A stretch of DNA of 64,000 nt from an uncultured Desulfuromonas sp. (GCF_963678835.1 NZ_OY787469.1:1550001-1614000); one strand, 5' to 3'; counted from the stretch's first letter, positions 1 through 8,373 are shown. Notes: generated by a model from the sequence alone, not told the origin. Numbers and translations are program-made.

Positions 1-309
1 TTTCAGGTGATTATCACGTTGCTCAACCCTAAAGATGAGCAGGTGATGCAGGCGGGCAGCGAACTGTACCAACAGTTGATGGACGCCGGGGTTGAAGTGT
101 TGCTTGATGACCGTGACGAACGGCCTGGTAGTAAGTTCAAAGATGCCGAACTGATCGGTATTCCGATTCGGGTGACGGTGGGTAATCGTGCGCTCAAAGA
201 AGGCGCTTTTGAAGTGCAAAAGCGCCTGGAAGGTGAACGGATGATGATGCCGGTTGCAGAAACGCTGTCCTGGTTGGTCGACGAAGTCAAACGTCAACTC
301 ATGGAGTAG
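1..309 (+). CDS. proS: Prolyl-tRNA synthetase, C-terminal fragment
   Basis: This is the last 102 codons of a gene that enters from the left edge. The fragment matches the anticodon-binding domain of class II aminoacyl-tRNA synthetases as found in bacterial ProS: a strand and helix unit, then the stretch DDRDERPGSKFKDAELIGIP, where the loop recognises the anticodon, and a C-terminal helix ending in VKRQLME. The enzyme charges tRNA-Pro with proline in the cytoplasm. The stop codon is three bases before the next gene, so the two are probably co-transcribed. The catalytic domain and any editing domain lie outside the window. Confidence 0.93.
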   Translation, partial: FQVIITLLNPKDEQVMQAGSELYQQLMDAGVEVLLDDRDERPGSKFKDAELIGIPIRVTVGNRALKEGAFEVQKRLEGERMMMPVAETLSWLVDEVKRQLME

Positions 310-312
310 GCC

Positions 313-1530
313 ATGTATCGTGTGACACTGGATGATAGTGGCAGGGTTAATTTGCCGCATCGTGTTCTTTCATCAATGAAGGGGCGTGACCTTCAGGTCG
401 TTTCCTCCTCTGCTCAGCATATTCTGCTGGCGGTCGAAGGGGAACGCGTTCCCTGCATGTCCGCGGTTCTTGGTTCGGTGGCCATTGCCGACGTTTTGTC
501 CTTTTTTAATATGTTTCGTCAGACCGGGATCCTCTATCTGGATATCCCTGATGGTACCCGCCAGGTGTTTTTTCAGGATGGTGAAATTATTTTTGCCACC
601 AGCCAGCGCGTTGAGGAAAACCTTGGCGAGATTTTATGTGAAACTGGCAAGTTGGAACGCAGTCAGCTCAGTCAGGCACGCTCTGAACGCGGTCCTGGAG
701 ATTCTCTAAGCAAACTTTTGGTGAAAAAAAATCTGGTTGCTGCGCGCGATTTATGGTTGGCCACCCGGCAGCAGGTGGAGACGATTGTCTACAATCTATT
801 CTCATGCGAAGAGGGGAGCTGCTATTTCGCTGCCGGTGATCTCAAGCGCGATGATATTGTCAAGTTGTCCATGAGTACCCAGAATCTGATCATGGAGGGC
901 TTGCGCCGTGTTGATGAAAAGGCGCTTTATCTGCGCCGGCTGCGCTCGCTGGAATCGATGCTCGAATATACCGGAAAAGATCCCGAGGAGCTGTCGGATG
1001 AGGAAAGGCATATCCTTGGTCTGACCTATTCGTCTCCCGGCCAGGTCAGCCAGTTGATGTCGCGTAGCGGTTTGCCGGAATTTGATGCCCTGCGGGTTTT
1101 GCACCAATTGGTTGAAAAACGATTTCTTAAGGTCGGCGAGATCAAACCCGAACCGGTCAGTGAGGCATTTGCCGAACTGTTTGAGGTGTTTAATGGCGTT
1201 TTGTGTCTGCTGCGTGATTGCGTTGATGCGCAGAGTCATGGACTGATTGAGGATGCCAATCGCTTTATGCGTGAGGCGCCACACCCGATGAATTATGTGT
1301 TCCGGGGGGTGCGCCTGAACCCGGACGGTTCTGTGACTGGGGGGCAATTGGTTAAGAACCTTACCGGACTTGAAGAGGGCGACCAGAAGAAGCTGCTGGT
1401 CGACAGCTTGAAAGAGCTGGTTTATGCCGAGTGTCTGTCCGTGCGTCAAGTGCTTGGCACGCAGGGAAGCAGTGATGTTATTCGACGTGTTCAGGAGATT
1501 GTCGCCCGAACCCGCAAGCTGGTTGAATAG
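313..1530 (+). CDS. DUF4388 (PATAN) domain protein with an AbrB-like N-terminus
   Basis: The 405-residue protein starts with a short stretch (MYRVTLDDSGRVNLPHRVL) that resembles the swapped-hairpin fold of AbrB or MraZ proteins. A DUF4388/PATAN domain follows at about residues 50-150 (FNMFRQTGILYLDIPDG, then FFQDGEIIFATSQ). The rest is mostly helical with no recognised motif. DUF4388 proteins are common in deltaproteobacteria and are often linked to signalling or gliding, but their biochemical role is not settled. No membrane segment or signal peptide is visible. The gene sits between proS and pyrF with gaps of 3 and 12 bases, suggesting an operon. Confidence 0.8.
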   Translation: MYRVTLDDSGRVNLPHRVLSSMKGRDLQVVSSSAQHILLAVEGERVPCMSAVLGSVAIADVLSFFNMFRQTGILYLDIPDGTRQVFFQDGEIIFATSQRVEENLGEILCETGKLERSQLSQARSERGPGDSLSKLLVKKNLVAARDLWLATRQQVETIVYNLFSCEEGSCYFAAGDLKRDDIVKLSMSTQNLIMEGLRRVDEKALYLRRLRSLESMLEYTGKDPEELSDEERHILGLTYSSPGQVSQLMSRSGLPEFDALRVLHQLVEKRFLKVGEIKPEPVSEAFAELFEVFNGVLCLLRDCVDAQSHGLIEDANRFMREAPHPMNYVFRGVRLNPDGSVTGGQLVKNLTGLEEGDQKKLLVDSLKELVYAECLSVRQVLGTQGSSDVIRRVQEIVARTRKLVE

Positions 1531-1542
1531 GAAGGGGACTTG

Positions 1543-2259
1543 ATGAAGGATCGGTTGATTTTTGCGCTGGATGTCGACAGTTATGATGAAGCTCGACAGT
1601 GGGTACGCATTCTCGCTGACGAGGTAGGAATGTTCAAGGTTGGCAAGCAGTTGTTTACCCGGTGTGGTCCCCAGATTGTGGATATGATTCGTCAGGCCGG
1701 CGGTGGGGTTTTTCTGGATCTGAAATATCATGACATACCTAATACCGTAGCCAAGGCCGGTATTGAAGCGGCACGTATGGGTGTGCAGATGTTTAATGTT
1801 CATGCTCTGGGTGGCGGCAAGATGATGCGCACGATGATTAAAGAAGTTCAGCAGGCCGCCGTCAATGAAGGATTTCCTGTGCCGATTGTGTTGGCGGTGA
1901 CTATTTTGACCTCTTCGTCGGAAGATGATTTGCGTCAGGTGGGGATCGACCTTCCTGTGACACAGATGGTGCCTCGGCTGGCATCATTAGCTAAGGCGAG
2001 TGGCTTGCACGGTGTGGTGGCTTCCGCTCAGGAGTTGCCGCTGATTCGTCAGGCTTGCGGAGATGATTTTGTTGTCGTGACTCCTGGCGTGCGTCCGGCA
2101 ACGGCGGCACGTGATGATCAACAGCGAGTGATGACACCGGGTGAGGCGATTGCCGCCGGTTCGGACTACCTGGTTGTCGGTCGGCCGATTTCCAAAGCGG
2201 ATGATCCGATTCTTGCGGCACGGTCTATTGTCGCGGAGATGGCCGAGGGCGTCGCGTGA
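1543..2259 (+). CDS. pyrF: Orotidine 5'-phosphate decarboxylase
   Basis: PyrF makes UMP from orotidine monophosphate, the last step of de novo pyrimidine synthesis. The 238-residue product shows the catalytic motif DLKYHDIP, with Asp59, Lys61 and Asp64 as the charge network, the N-terminal strand FALDVDS, and the phosphate-binding VTPGVRP and VVGRPIS loops, as in the short bacterial form. The ATG at 1543 is preferred because GAAGGGG lies a few bases upstream; a TTG immediately before it is an alternative. The 3' end overlaps rlmB by four bases. Confidence 0.96.
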   Translation: MKDRLIFALDVDSYDEARQWVRILADEVGMFKVGKQLFTRCGPQIVDMIRQAGGGVFLDLKYHDIPNTVAKAGIEAARMGVQMFNVHALGGGKMMRTMIKEVQQAAVNEGFPVPIVLAVTILTSSSEDDLRQVGIDLPVTQMVPRLASLAKASGLHGVVASAQELPLIRQACGDDFVVVTPGVRPATAARDDQQRVMTPGEAIAAGSDYLVVGRPISKADDPILAARSIVAEMAEGVA

Positions 2260-2990
2260 GCCAATATCTGTTCGGACTTAACGCCGTTGCTGAGGCTCTG
2301 GGGCAGGGGAGAGAGGTTATTGCGCTTTACGTTGAAGAGCAACGTAATCCGCGTCTTGAGGAGATTGTTGCCCAGGCAACCGAGCGACGTGTTGCTGTGA
2401 AGCAATGCGAACGCCGCCAGCTGGAGAAGATGGTTGGAGAGGCGCGACACCAGGGCGTTGTTGCTCAGGTAAAGACTCAGGCCTTTGTCTCGTTGGCGCA
2501 GTTGCTTGCGCAAGGTCCGGTATCAGAGCGTTTTTTTCTGATTCTCGATGGTATTACGGATCCGCACAATTTTGGTGCCCTGATCCGTTCTGCCGCTGCT
2601 GCCGGGTGTCAGGGGGTGATTTTTGCTAAGGATCGTTCCTGTCCGGTAACCGGTGTTGTTGAGAAAACCGCTGCCGGAACCCTGGGGTATGTGCAGTTGT
2701 GTCAGGTGACCAATCTGGGGCGGGCTATTGAAGAGTTAAAAAAAGCCGGAGTCTGGGTGTACGGGTTGGCCGGAGAAGGTGGACAGTCTTTATTTGGCAC
2801 ATCTCTGAGTGCTCCGGTTGCCTTGGTGGCCGGCAGTGAAGGGAAGGGGATTCGTCCGTTAATTCGCAAATTGTGCGACGGTCTGATCGCGATTCCCATG
2901 CCGGGGCAGGTGGAGTCGTTGAACGTCTCGGTCGCAACGGGAATCGCCCTATTTGAGGTGGTTCGTAACCATCTGAAAATAAAAAAGTAA
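2256..2990 (+). CDS. rlmB: 23S rRNA (guanosine-2'-O-)-methyltransferase, SpoU/TrmH family
   Basis: This SPOUT-fold methyltransferase of 244 residues is expected to methylate the ribose of G2251 in the 23S rRNA P-loop. The N-terminal substrate-binding domain (residues 1-80, YLFGLNAVAEAL) is followed by the three SpoU motifs: LDGITDPHNFGALIRSA, the glycine-rich VAGSEGKGIRPLI, and LNVSVATGIALFEVVR, which form the knotted cofactor site. The GTG start overlaps the pyrF stop codon (GTGA), so translation is probably coupled. RlmB is the best family match; a TrmH-type tRNA methyltransferase is less likely given the N-terminal domain. Confidence 0.92.
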   Translation: MSQYLFGLNAVAEALGQGREVIALYVEEQRNPRLEEIVAQATERRVAVKQCERRQLEKMVGEARHQGVVAQVKTQAFVSLAQLLAQGPVSERFFLILDGITDPHNFGALIRSAAAAGCQGVIFAKDRSCPVTGVVEKTAAGTLGYVQLCQVTNLGRAIEELKKAGVWVYGLAGEGGQSLFGTSLSAPVALVAGSEGKGIRPLIRKLCDGLIAIPMPGQVESLNVSVATGIALFEVVRNHLKIKK

Positions 2991-3007
2991 AAAACGGAAA
3001 AAGTCGG

Positions 3008-3036
3008 TTGACAGCATCAGGCGAATCATTTATAAA
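3008..3036 (+). promoter_or_regulatory. Sigma70-type promoter P1 of the tRNA-tuf operon
   Basis: TTGACA at 3008-3013 and TATAAA at 3031-3036 are separated by 17 bases, close to the sigma70 consensus. It lies in the gap between rlmB and the first tRNA and should start transcription near 3043. Confidence 0.8.
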
Positions 3037-3078
3037 TCACTTCGCTTGTCGCGGTAGGAAAAAACCGCGAAAAAGTGT

Positions 3079-3107
3079 TTGCAATATACAGTTGGTTAGT
3101 GTATAGA
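3079..3107 (+). promoter_or_regulatory. Sigma70-type promoter P2 of the tRNA-tuf operon
   Basis: TTGCAA at 3079-3084 and TATAGA at 3102-3107 are spaced by 17 bases. The predicted start lies only about six bases before the tRNA-Thr 5' end, so P2 would give a very short 5' leader. It forms a tandem pair with P1. Confidence 0.7.
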
Positions 3108-3119
3108 TTGCGACTCTGT

Positions 3120-3195
3120 GCTGGCGTAGCTCAATAGGTAGAGCACCTCACTTGTAATGAGGATGTTGTGGGTTCAATTCCTATCGCCAGCTCCA
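3120..3195 (+). tRNA. tRNA-Thr (anticodon TGT)
   Basis: The acceptor arms GCTGGCG and CGCCAGC pair fully, followed by discriminator T and an encoded CCA. The D arm, the anticodon arm CCTCA-CTTGTAA-TGAGG and the TTC loop (GGTTCAATTCC) are all present. Anticodon TGT reads ACA and related threonine codons. The order Thr-Tyr-Gly-Thr-tuf matches the E. coli thrU-tyrU-glyT-thrT-tufB operon. Confidence 0.97.
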
Positions 3196-3233
3196 ATAAA
3201 TAGAATGGGCGCAAGCCTTTCAGAACGTCCCCT

Positions 3234-3318
<85 letters not shown>

Positions 3319-3422
3319 CAATTTCATATCGGATGAATACGCTTCACCTGTCGCAGGAGCCTTGCGAATGTACTGCGAAGGTGGGTCGGACTAGTCCTTA
3401 GGTTGTAAAGTCCGAATTTTGG

Positions 3423-3499
3423 GCGGGAGTAGCTCAGTTGGCTAGAGCATCAGCCTTCCAAGCTGAGGGTCGCGGGTTCGAGTCCCGTTTCCCGCTCCA
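3423..3499 (+). tRNA. tRNA-Gly (anticodon TCC)
   Basis: Acceptor GCGGGAG pairs with TTCCCGC with one G-T wobble, followed by discriminator T and CCA. The anticodon loop is CTTCCAA with TCC, which reads GGA and GGG. D and T arms are intact. Confidence 0.96.
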
Positions 3500-3522
3500 T
3501 TTAAAGTAGAACAGGTGTGAGT

Positions 3523-3598
<76 letters not shown>

Positions 3599-3696
3599 TG
3601 TGTTCTGTTTTTCGTTTTCGGATGGGCTGTCGGAAAGAATCTTGTTGGCCAGTATAATTATTATTGTCGAAGAGAAATCATCGAGAGGAAGAAGTC

Positions 3697-4887
3697 ATGG
3701 CAAAGGAAAAATTTGAAAGAACAAAGCCCCATGTCAACATCGGTACGATTGGCCACGTTGACCATGGGAAGACGACACTGACTGCGGCAATCACCAAGGT
3801 AATGGCTGGTCTCGGTCAGGCGGAAGCCCGCGCATTTGATCAAATTGACAACGCTCCTGAAGAGCGTGAGCGTGGTATCACCATCGCAACGGCTCACGTT
3901 GAGTATGAGACGGAAACCCGTCACTATGCTCACGTTGACTGCCCTGGTCATGCTGACTACGTAAAGAATATGATTACCGGTGCAGCACAGATGGACGGTG
4001 CTATTCTGGTTGTTTCCGCAGCGGACGGCCCCATGCCTCAGACCCGTGAGCACATCCTGCTCGCCCGTCAGGTTGGTGTTCCTGCCATTGTCGTATTCCT
4101 GAACAAGGCCGACATGGTTGACGACGAAGAGCTGATGGAATTGGTAGAGCTGGAAGTTCGCGAACTGCTGTCCGCTTATGACTTCCCCGGTGATGACCTG
4201 CCTATCGTTGCAGGTTCCGCCCTTAAAGCTCTCGAAGCAGAACAGGGTGCCCCTGAAGAACAATGCATCATCGAGCTGATGAATGAGGTTGATGGCTATG
4301 TACCCGAGCCTGAGCGTGCCATCGATCAACCCTTTTTGATGCCTGTAGAAGACGTGTTCTCCATTTCCGGTCGTGGTACAGTTGCTACCGGTCGTGTTGA
4401 GAGCGGCATCATCAAAGTCGGTGAGGAGATTGAAATTGTTGGTATGAAAGATACCACCAAGACAACCGTCACCGGTGTTGAGATGTTCCGCAAGCTGCTT
4501 GATCAAGGTCAGGCAGGCGACAACGTTGGTCTGCTGCTGCGCGGCGTAAAACGTGAAGATATCGAGCGTGGTCAAGTTCTGGCCAAGCCCGGCAGTATTA
4601 CTCCTCACACCAAGTTCAAAGCCGAAGCCTACATCCTGACCAAAGAAGAGGGTGGTCGTCATACACCGTTCTTCAAAGGCTATCGTCCTCAGTTCTACTT
4701 CCGCACCACTGACGTCACCGGTGTTGTAGAGCTGCCTGAAGGTGTTGAGATGGTAATGCCTGGTGATAACATCGCCATGACCGTCGAAATGATCACCCCG
4801 ATCGCCATGGACAAAGAGCTGCGCTTCGCGATTCGCGAAGGTGGCCGTACTGTCGGCGCCGGTGTTGTCAGCGAAGTTGTTGAGTAG
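3697..4887 (+). CDS. tuf: Elongation factor Tu, copy 1
   Basis: EF-Tu brings aminoacyl-tRNA to the ribosome as a GTP complex. The 396-residue product has the P-loop GHVDHGKT at residues 19-26, the switch II DCPGH and the NKAD guanine motif, followed by the two beta-barrel domains. The ATG at 3697 is preceded by a GAGGAAGAAG Shine-Dalgarno stretch. A TATAAT box at 3653-3658 might add a local promoter, but its -35 element is poor. The gene is almost identical to the second copy at 19798: ten base differences, five of them in the last 25 bases, giving two Val to Ile changes. Confidence 0.98.
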   Translation: MAKEKFERTKPHVNIGTIGHVDHGKTTLTAAITKVMAGLGQAEARAFDQIDNAPEERERGITIATAHVEYETETRHYAHVDCPGHADYVKNMITGAAQMDGAILVVSAADGPMPQTREHILLARQVGVPAIVVFLNKADMVDDEELMELVELEVRELLSAYDFPGDDLPIVAGSALKALEAEQGAPEEQCIIELMNEVDGYVPEPERAIDQPFLMPVEDVFSISGRGTVATGRVESGIIKVGEEIEIVGMKDTTKTTVTGVEMFRKLLDQGQAGDNVGLLLRGVKREDIERGQVLAKPGSITPHTKFKAEAYILTKEEGGRHTPFFKGYRPQFYFRTTDVTGVVELPEGVEMVMPGDNIAMTVEMITPIAMDKELRFAIREGGRTVGAGVVSEVVE

Positions 4888-4903
4888 ATAGATTAACCTT
4901 TGA

Positions 4904-4933
4904 CTGTCGCTCTCCTGTATTGGGGAGCGACAG
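4904..4933 (+). promoter_or_regulatory. Intergenic hairpin between tuf and rpmG
   Basis: CTGTCGCTCTCC and GGGGAGCGACAG form a 12-base-pair stem (one T-G wobble) around a six-base loop. No T-run follows, so it is not a classical intrinsic terminator. An RNA-processing or 3'-end stabilising element that uncouples tuf from downstream genes is plausible. Confidence 0.5.
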
Positions 4934-4945
4934 CGGAGAATAAAA

Positions 4946-5095
4946 ATGAGTGATATTATAACTCTGGCATGCACGGAGTGTAAGCAGCGCAATTATACGA
5001 CGACTAAAAACAAGCGTAATCTTCCAGATCGTCTCGAATTTAAGAAGTACTGCCGTTTTGATCGTCGCCACACTCTGCATCGTGAGACGAAGTAG
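4946..5095 (+). CDS. rpmG: 50S ribosomal protein L33
   Basis: This 49-residue protein of the large subunit, near the E site, carries the L33 signatures [17 protein letters not shown] and [17 protein letters not shown]. Zinc-binding L33 proteins have two CxxC pairs. Here Cys9, Cys12 and Cys36 remain, but the fourth position is Asp39, so the zinc site looks partly lost. The gene sits between tuf and tRNA-Trp, ahead of secE, a common arrangement outside enterobacteria. Confidence 0.93.
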   Translation: MSDIITLACTECKQRNYTTTKNKRNLPDRLEFKKYCRFDRRHTLHRETK

Positions 5096-5121
5096 CTAAA
5101 ACGTCATGTTCTAAATGTTGC

Positions 5122-5198
5122 AGGCCAGTAGCTCTAATGGCTAGAGCACCGGTCTCCAAAACCGGGTGTTGGGGGTTCGAATCCCTCCTGGCCTGCCA
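5122..5198 (+). tRNA. tRNA-Trp (anticodon CCA)
   Basis: Acceptor AGGCCAG pairs with CTGGCCT, followed by discriminator G and an encoded CCA. The anticodon loop is CTCCAAA with CCA. It lies in the rpmG-secE gap, its usual place in many non-enteric bacteria. Confidence 0.97.
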
Positions 5199-5228
5199 AT
5201 TTTACTTCCAACGTCTTGAGGTTATTAC

Positions 5229-5414
5229 GTGATTGCAAAGGTTTCGGGGTTTCTCGGCAACGTTAAAAGTGAACTGACCAAGGTGACCTGGCCAACCTGG
5301 AAGGATACCTATGGCTCAACGATGGTGGTGATCGCTTTTGTGTTGCTGGTGGCAGTATTCTTGTGGGGTGTTGACAATGTCTTGTCTGTGCTTGTGAAGA
5401 ATTTGCTCAGCTAA
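5229..5414 (+). CDS. secE: Preprotein translocase subunit SecE
   Basis: SecE is the small essential clamp subunit of the SecYEG channel. The 61-residue product is the short form with one membrane span (about residues 33-55) preceded by the conserved amphipathic helix and hinge, seen here as VKSELTKVTWPTWKD. The GTG start at 5229 follows GAGG at suitable spacing. It lies directly ahead of nusG, as in most bacteria, and its partner secY is at 29999. Confidence 0.95.
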   Translation: MIAKVSGFLGNVKSELTKVTWPTWKDTYGSTMVVIAFVLLVAVFLWGVDNVLSVLVKNLLS

Positions 5415-5429
5415 AGAGGGATCATAACG

Positions 5430-5963
5430 ATGGCGATGCAGTGGTATGGCGTACATACATATTCAGGCTTTGAGAATAAAGTAAAACTGAATCTTGAAGA
5501 ACGAATAAAGATGTTGGATGCTGAGGACCTTTTTGGTGAGGTTCTGGTTCCGTCCGAAGTTGTCGTTGAGCTAAAGAATGGTGAGCGTAGGACTTCCACG
5601 CGGAAGTTCTTCCCTGGCTATATTTTAGTTCAGATGGAGCTGAATAATGAGACGTGGCATATCGTTAAGGACACAGCCAAGGTGACTGGTTTTGTCGGTG
5701 GCGGCACAACACCGCCTCCCATCCCTGATGCCGAGGTCGAAAAGATCACGGCGCGAATGGAAGAGGGAGCGGAGCGTCCCAAGCCGAAAGTTCAGTACGA
5801 GGTTGGTGAGACAGTTCGCGTTGTTGATGGTCCGTTTCTCAATTTTACCGGTATTGTTGAAGATGTTAAGCCTGACAAGGGCAAGCTCAAGGTCATGGTA
5901 AGTATTTTTGGCCGTGTTACCCCTGTTGAGCTGGATTTCATACAGGTTGAAAAGACCAGTTAG
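5430..5963 (+). CDS. nusG: Transcription termination/antitermination protein NusG
   Basis: NusG binds RNA polymerase through its N-terminal NGN domain and links it to Rho or to ribosomal S10 through its C-terminal KOW domain. In the 177-residue product the NGN domain starts at [16 protein letters not shown] and contains [11 protein letters not shown]. The KOW motif is [20 protein letters not shown] near residues 125-145. The start at 5430 is favoured by AGAGGG nine bases upstream. Confidence 0.97.
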   Translation: MAMQWYGVHTYSGFENKVKLNLEERIKMLDAEDLFGEVLVPSEVVVELKNGERRTSTRKFFPGYILVQMELNNETWHIVKDTAKVTGFVGGGTTPPPIPDAEVEKITARMEEGAERPKPKVQYEVGETVRVVDGPFLNFTGIVEDVKPDKGKLKVMVSIFGRVTPVELDFIQVEKTS

Positions 5964-5990
5964 GCTGGGCAAATAGTTAAGGAGTAGGTA

Positions 5991-6413
5991 ATGGCCAAGA
6001 AAGTAGTTGGACAAATTAAGCTGCAAATTCCGGCGGGTAAGGCAAACCCTTCACCTCCTGTCGGCCCGGCTCTGGGTCAGCATGGTGTAAATATCATGGA
6101 ATTCTGCAAGGCATTCAATGCCAAGACACAAGGTGATGACGGGATGATTATTCCTGTGGTCATTACTGTCTTTGCAGATCGGTCTTTCAGCTTTATCACC
6201 AAGACCCCACCGGCAGCTGTTCTGCTGTTGAAAGCAGCGAAAATTGCCAAAGGGTCCGGAGTCCCCAACAAGAACAAGGTTGGGAAGGTAACGATGGATC
6301 AGGTTCTTGAGATTGCACGTATCAAGATGCCGGATCTGAATGCATTTGATGAAGACGCGGCTGTGCGCACCATTGCTGGTACTGCACGCAGCATGGGTCT
6401 TGAAGTCGAATAA
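5991..6413 (+). CDS. rplK: 50S ribosomal protein L11
   Basis: L11 (140 residues) forms the GTPase-associated centre with 23S rRNA, the target of thiostrepton. The proline-rich N-terminal stretch ([20 protein letters not shown]) and the C-terminal rRNA-binding domain ([20 protein letters not shown]) are both present. A strong AAGGAGTAGGTA ribosome binding site precedes the ATG. rplA follows after 17 bases. Confidence 0.98.
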   Translation: MAKKVVGQIKLQIPAGKANPSPPVGPALGQHGVNIMEFCKAFNAKTQGDDGMIIPVVITVFADRSFSFITKTPPAAVLLLKAAKIAKGSGVPNKNKVGKVTMDQVLEIARIKMPDLNAFDEDAAVRTIAGTARSMGLEVE

Positions 6414-6430
6414 AGTTGGAGTGACAGCAC

Positions 6431-7132
6431 ATGGCTACAGGTAAAAACAGTATCGCTGCAAAAGAAAAAGTTGACAGAGCTGTTGCTTATTCATTGAGTG
6501 ACGCCGTTGAATTGGTCAAAGGAGCCGCTTTTGCCAAATTCGATGAAACCGTTGATCTGACCGTACGTCTTGGGGTTGACCCGCGTAAAGCCGATCAAAT
6601 GGTTCGTGGTGCCGTTGTACTTCCCCACGGTTTGGGTAAGTCGGTTCGCGTTCTGGTGTTCGCCAAAGGTGAAAAAGCGCAGGAAGCTCTCGACGCCGGT
6701 GCCGACTTTGTCGGTGGCGATGACCTTGTTGAAAAAATTCAGGGCGGTTGGTTCGACTTTGATACCGCAATTGCAACTCCCGACATGATGGGCGTTGTTG
6801 GTAAAATCGGTCGCCTTCTCGGTCCTCGTGGCCTGATGCCGAACCCGAAAGTTGGAACAGTTACCTTTGATGTTGGTCGCGCTGTTGGTGAGTCCAAGTC
6901 GGGTAAAGTGGAATACCGTGTTGAAAAAGCCGGTATTATCCATGCTCCGGTTGGTAAGGTCTCCTTTGATGCCGACAAACTTCAGGACAATGTTGTTTCC
7001 CTGATGGATGCTCTGGTTAAAGCCAAGCCGTCAACGGCTAAGGGAACCTACCTGAAGAAAATCAGCCTCTCAAGTACTATGGGGCCAGGTATTCAGGTTG
7101 ATGTCCCGGGCATCCAGGCTCTGGTGAAGTAA
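6431..7132 (+). CDS. rplA: 50S ribosomal protein L1
   Basis: L1 (233 residues) forms the mobile L1 stalk that helps release deacylated tRNA. The L1 signature is seen as [16 protein letters not shown] with the downstream [21 protein letters not shown]. In many bacteria L1 represses its own operon by binding the leader of rplK, but I did not identify a clear L1 site here. Confidence 0.98.
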   Translation: MATGKNSIAAKEKVDRAVAYSLSDAVELVKGAAFAKFDETVDLTVRLGVDPRKADQMVRGAVVLPHGLGKSVRVLVFAKGEKAQEALDAGADFVGGDDLVEKIQGGWFDFDTAIATPDMMGVVGKIGRLLGPRGLMPNPKVGTVTFDVGRAVGESKSGKVEYRVEKAGIIHAPVGKVSFDADKLQDNVVSLMDALVKAKPSTAKGTYLKKISLSSTMGPGIQVDVPGIQALVK

Positions 7133-7155
7133 CATAATTGAATAACGCTATAACC

Positions 7156-7320
7156 AACAGTGTCGGAGTGTCTCCGGCGCTGTTGTTTAGTAAGTTCCCT
7201 GTCTAAGACAGCAGGTACCCTGTGGTTTAATGTGCAACAACGCCTGCCGAGACTGAAAAAGACCACTCCGTGATCTTCCTTCGGTTTTCAACGACTGAAC
7301 AGGGAGTATTACTTCTAGAA
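7156..7320 (+). ncRNA. L10 (rplJ) leader, autoregulatory RNA
   Basis: The roughly 210-base gap between rplA and rplJ starts with a 13-base-pair hairpin (AACAGTGTCGGAG and CTCCGGCGCTGTT around a three-base loop, 7156-7184). A segment follows with the features of L10 leaders: CAGCAGGTACC, and downstream CGCCTGCCGAG. In this RNA family the L10(L12)4 complex binds the leader and represses translation of rplJL. Assignment rests on position and these motifs; a covariance-model search would confirm the limits. Confidence 0.75.
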
Positions 7321-7342
7321 ATCTAGGAAAGGAGGAGAGTGG

Positions 7343-7861
7343 ATGGCTACAGATAATAAGGTACAACTTGTTGAAGAGTTCGCTGCCAAACTGGCTACGG
7401 CAAAAGCTGCTTTTATTGCTGATTACCGTGGACTGAATGTCGACGAAGTCAATGAGTTGCGTGGTAAGCTTCGTGGTGCTGGTGTTGAGTATCGCGTTGT
7501 GAAAAACACCCTGCTTCGTCTGGCTGCTAAGGGAACCGACTTTGAGTGTCTGGGTGACTATCTTCAAGGTCCGACTGCAATTGCAATCGCCCAGGAAGAT
7601 CCGGTTGCTCCGGCAAAAGTTCTGGCTGAATATGCCAAAGATAGCAAGTTCTTTGAGCTGAAAACGGCAGTTCTTGAAGGTAAAATCCTTAGTGAAAGCG
7701 AAGTGAAAGCATTGGCTGAACTGCCGAGCCGCGAGGTTCTGTTGGGCAAAATGCTTGGATCGATCAATGCGCCGGTATCCAACTTTGTTGGTGTTCTGGC
7801 GGCAGTGCCCCGTTCTCTGGTTCAGGTGCTTGGCGCCATCAGAGATCAAAAGGCTGCATAA
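7343..7861 (+). CDS. rplJ: 50S ribosomal protein L10
   Basis: L10 (172 residues) anchors the L12 dimers to the ribosomal stalk base. The N-terminal rRNA-binding domain (FIADYRGLNVDEVNELRGKLR, VKNTLLRLA) and the C-terminal helix that carries L12 dimers are visible. A near-perfect AAAGGAGGAGAG ribosome binding site precedes the start. The gene is expected to be under feedback control by its own leader upstream. Confidence 0.98.
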   Translation: MATDNKVQLVEEFAAKLATAKAAFIADYRGLNVDEVNELRGKLRGAGVEYRVVKNTLLRLAAKGTDFECLGDYLQGPTAIAIAQEDPVAPAKVLAEYAKDSKFFELKTAVLEGKILSESEVKALAELPSREVLLGKMLGSINAPVSNFVGVLAAVPRSLVQVLGAIRDQKAA

Positions 7862-7907
7862 TTTTAAACAAAACGCATTATATTCATCATATTGACGGAG
7901 AAAAATC

Positions 7908-8291
7908 ATGGCTGATATCACAAAAGAGCAAGTAATTGAATTTATCGAGAACATGTCTGTTCTTGAGCTGTCTGAACTGGTAAAAGAGCTGGAAGACAAG
8001 TTTGGTGTTTCTGCTGCAGCTCCTGTTGCCGTTGCTGCTGCCGGTCCTGCTGCTGACGCTGGTGCTGCTGCTGAAGAAAAAACCGAGTTTGACGTTGTTT
8101 TGACTGGCGCTGGCGATAAGAAGATCAACGTGATCAAAGTAGTTCGTTCCGTTACCGGTCTGGGCCTCAAAGAAGCCAAAGAAATGGTTGACAGCGCTCC
8201 CAGCACTGTGAAAGAGGCTGCGGCTAAAGAAGAAGCCGAAGACATCAAGAAACAACTCGAAGAAGCTGGCGCTTCTGTCGAGCTCAAGTAG
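7908..8291 (+). CDS. rplL: 50S ribosomal protein L7/L12
   Basis: L12 (127 residues) is the multicopy stalk protein that recruits translation factors. The N-terminal dimerisation helices, an Ala-rich hinge at about residues 37-55 and the conserved C-terminal domain ([28 protein letters not shown] region) are all present. It lies 46 bases after rplJ and ahead of an attenuator-like hairpin before rpoB. Confidence 0.98.
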   Translation: MADITKEQVIEFIENMSVLELSELVKELEDKFGVSAAAPVAVAAAGPAADAGAAAEEKTEFDVVLTGAGDKKINVIKVVRSVTGLGLKEAKEMVDSAPSTVKEAAAKEEAEDIKKQLEEAGASVELK

Positions 8292-8316
8292 TAAATCCCT
8301 CGATATTTCTGCACGA

Positions 8317-8344
8317 AGCCAAGGTCGTCTTTGCGGCCTTGGCT
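8317..8344 (+). promoter_or_regulatory. Attenuator-like hairpin between rplL and rpoB
   Basis: AGCCAAGGTCG and CGGCCTTGGCT make an 11-base-pair stem (one T-G wobble) around a six-base loop, followed by a mixed T-rich stretch rather than a pure T-run. In E. coli the same gap carries a partial terminator and an RNase III site that lower rpoBC expression relative to rplJL; a similar role is inferred here. Confidence 0.55.
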
Positions 8345-8373
8345 GTTCTACGTTCTTTTCTTAAGGAGTGGCC

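Noticed and set aside
3630..3658. A TATAAT box before tuf copy 1 as a separate promoter
   Set aside because: The -10 is perfect but the -35 at 17 bases matches only three of six consensus positions, so it is noted in the tuf entry but not called.
3661..4992. A 443-codon open frame antisense to tuf copy 1 (and a similar one antisense to copy 2 at 19783-20763)
   Set aside because: Both are mirror effects of the codon bias of the tuf genes; they share the tuf duplication, lack a start site context and match no family.
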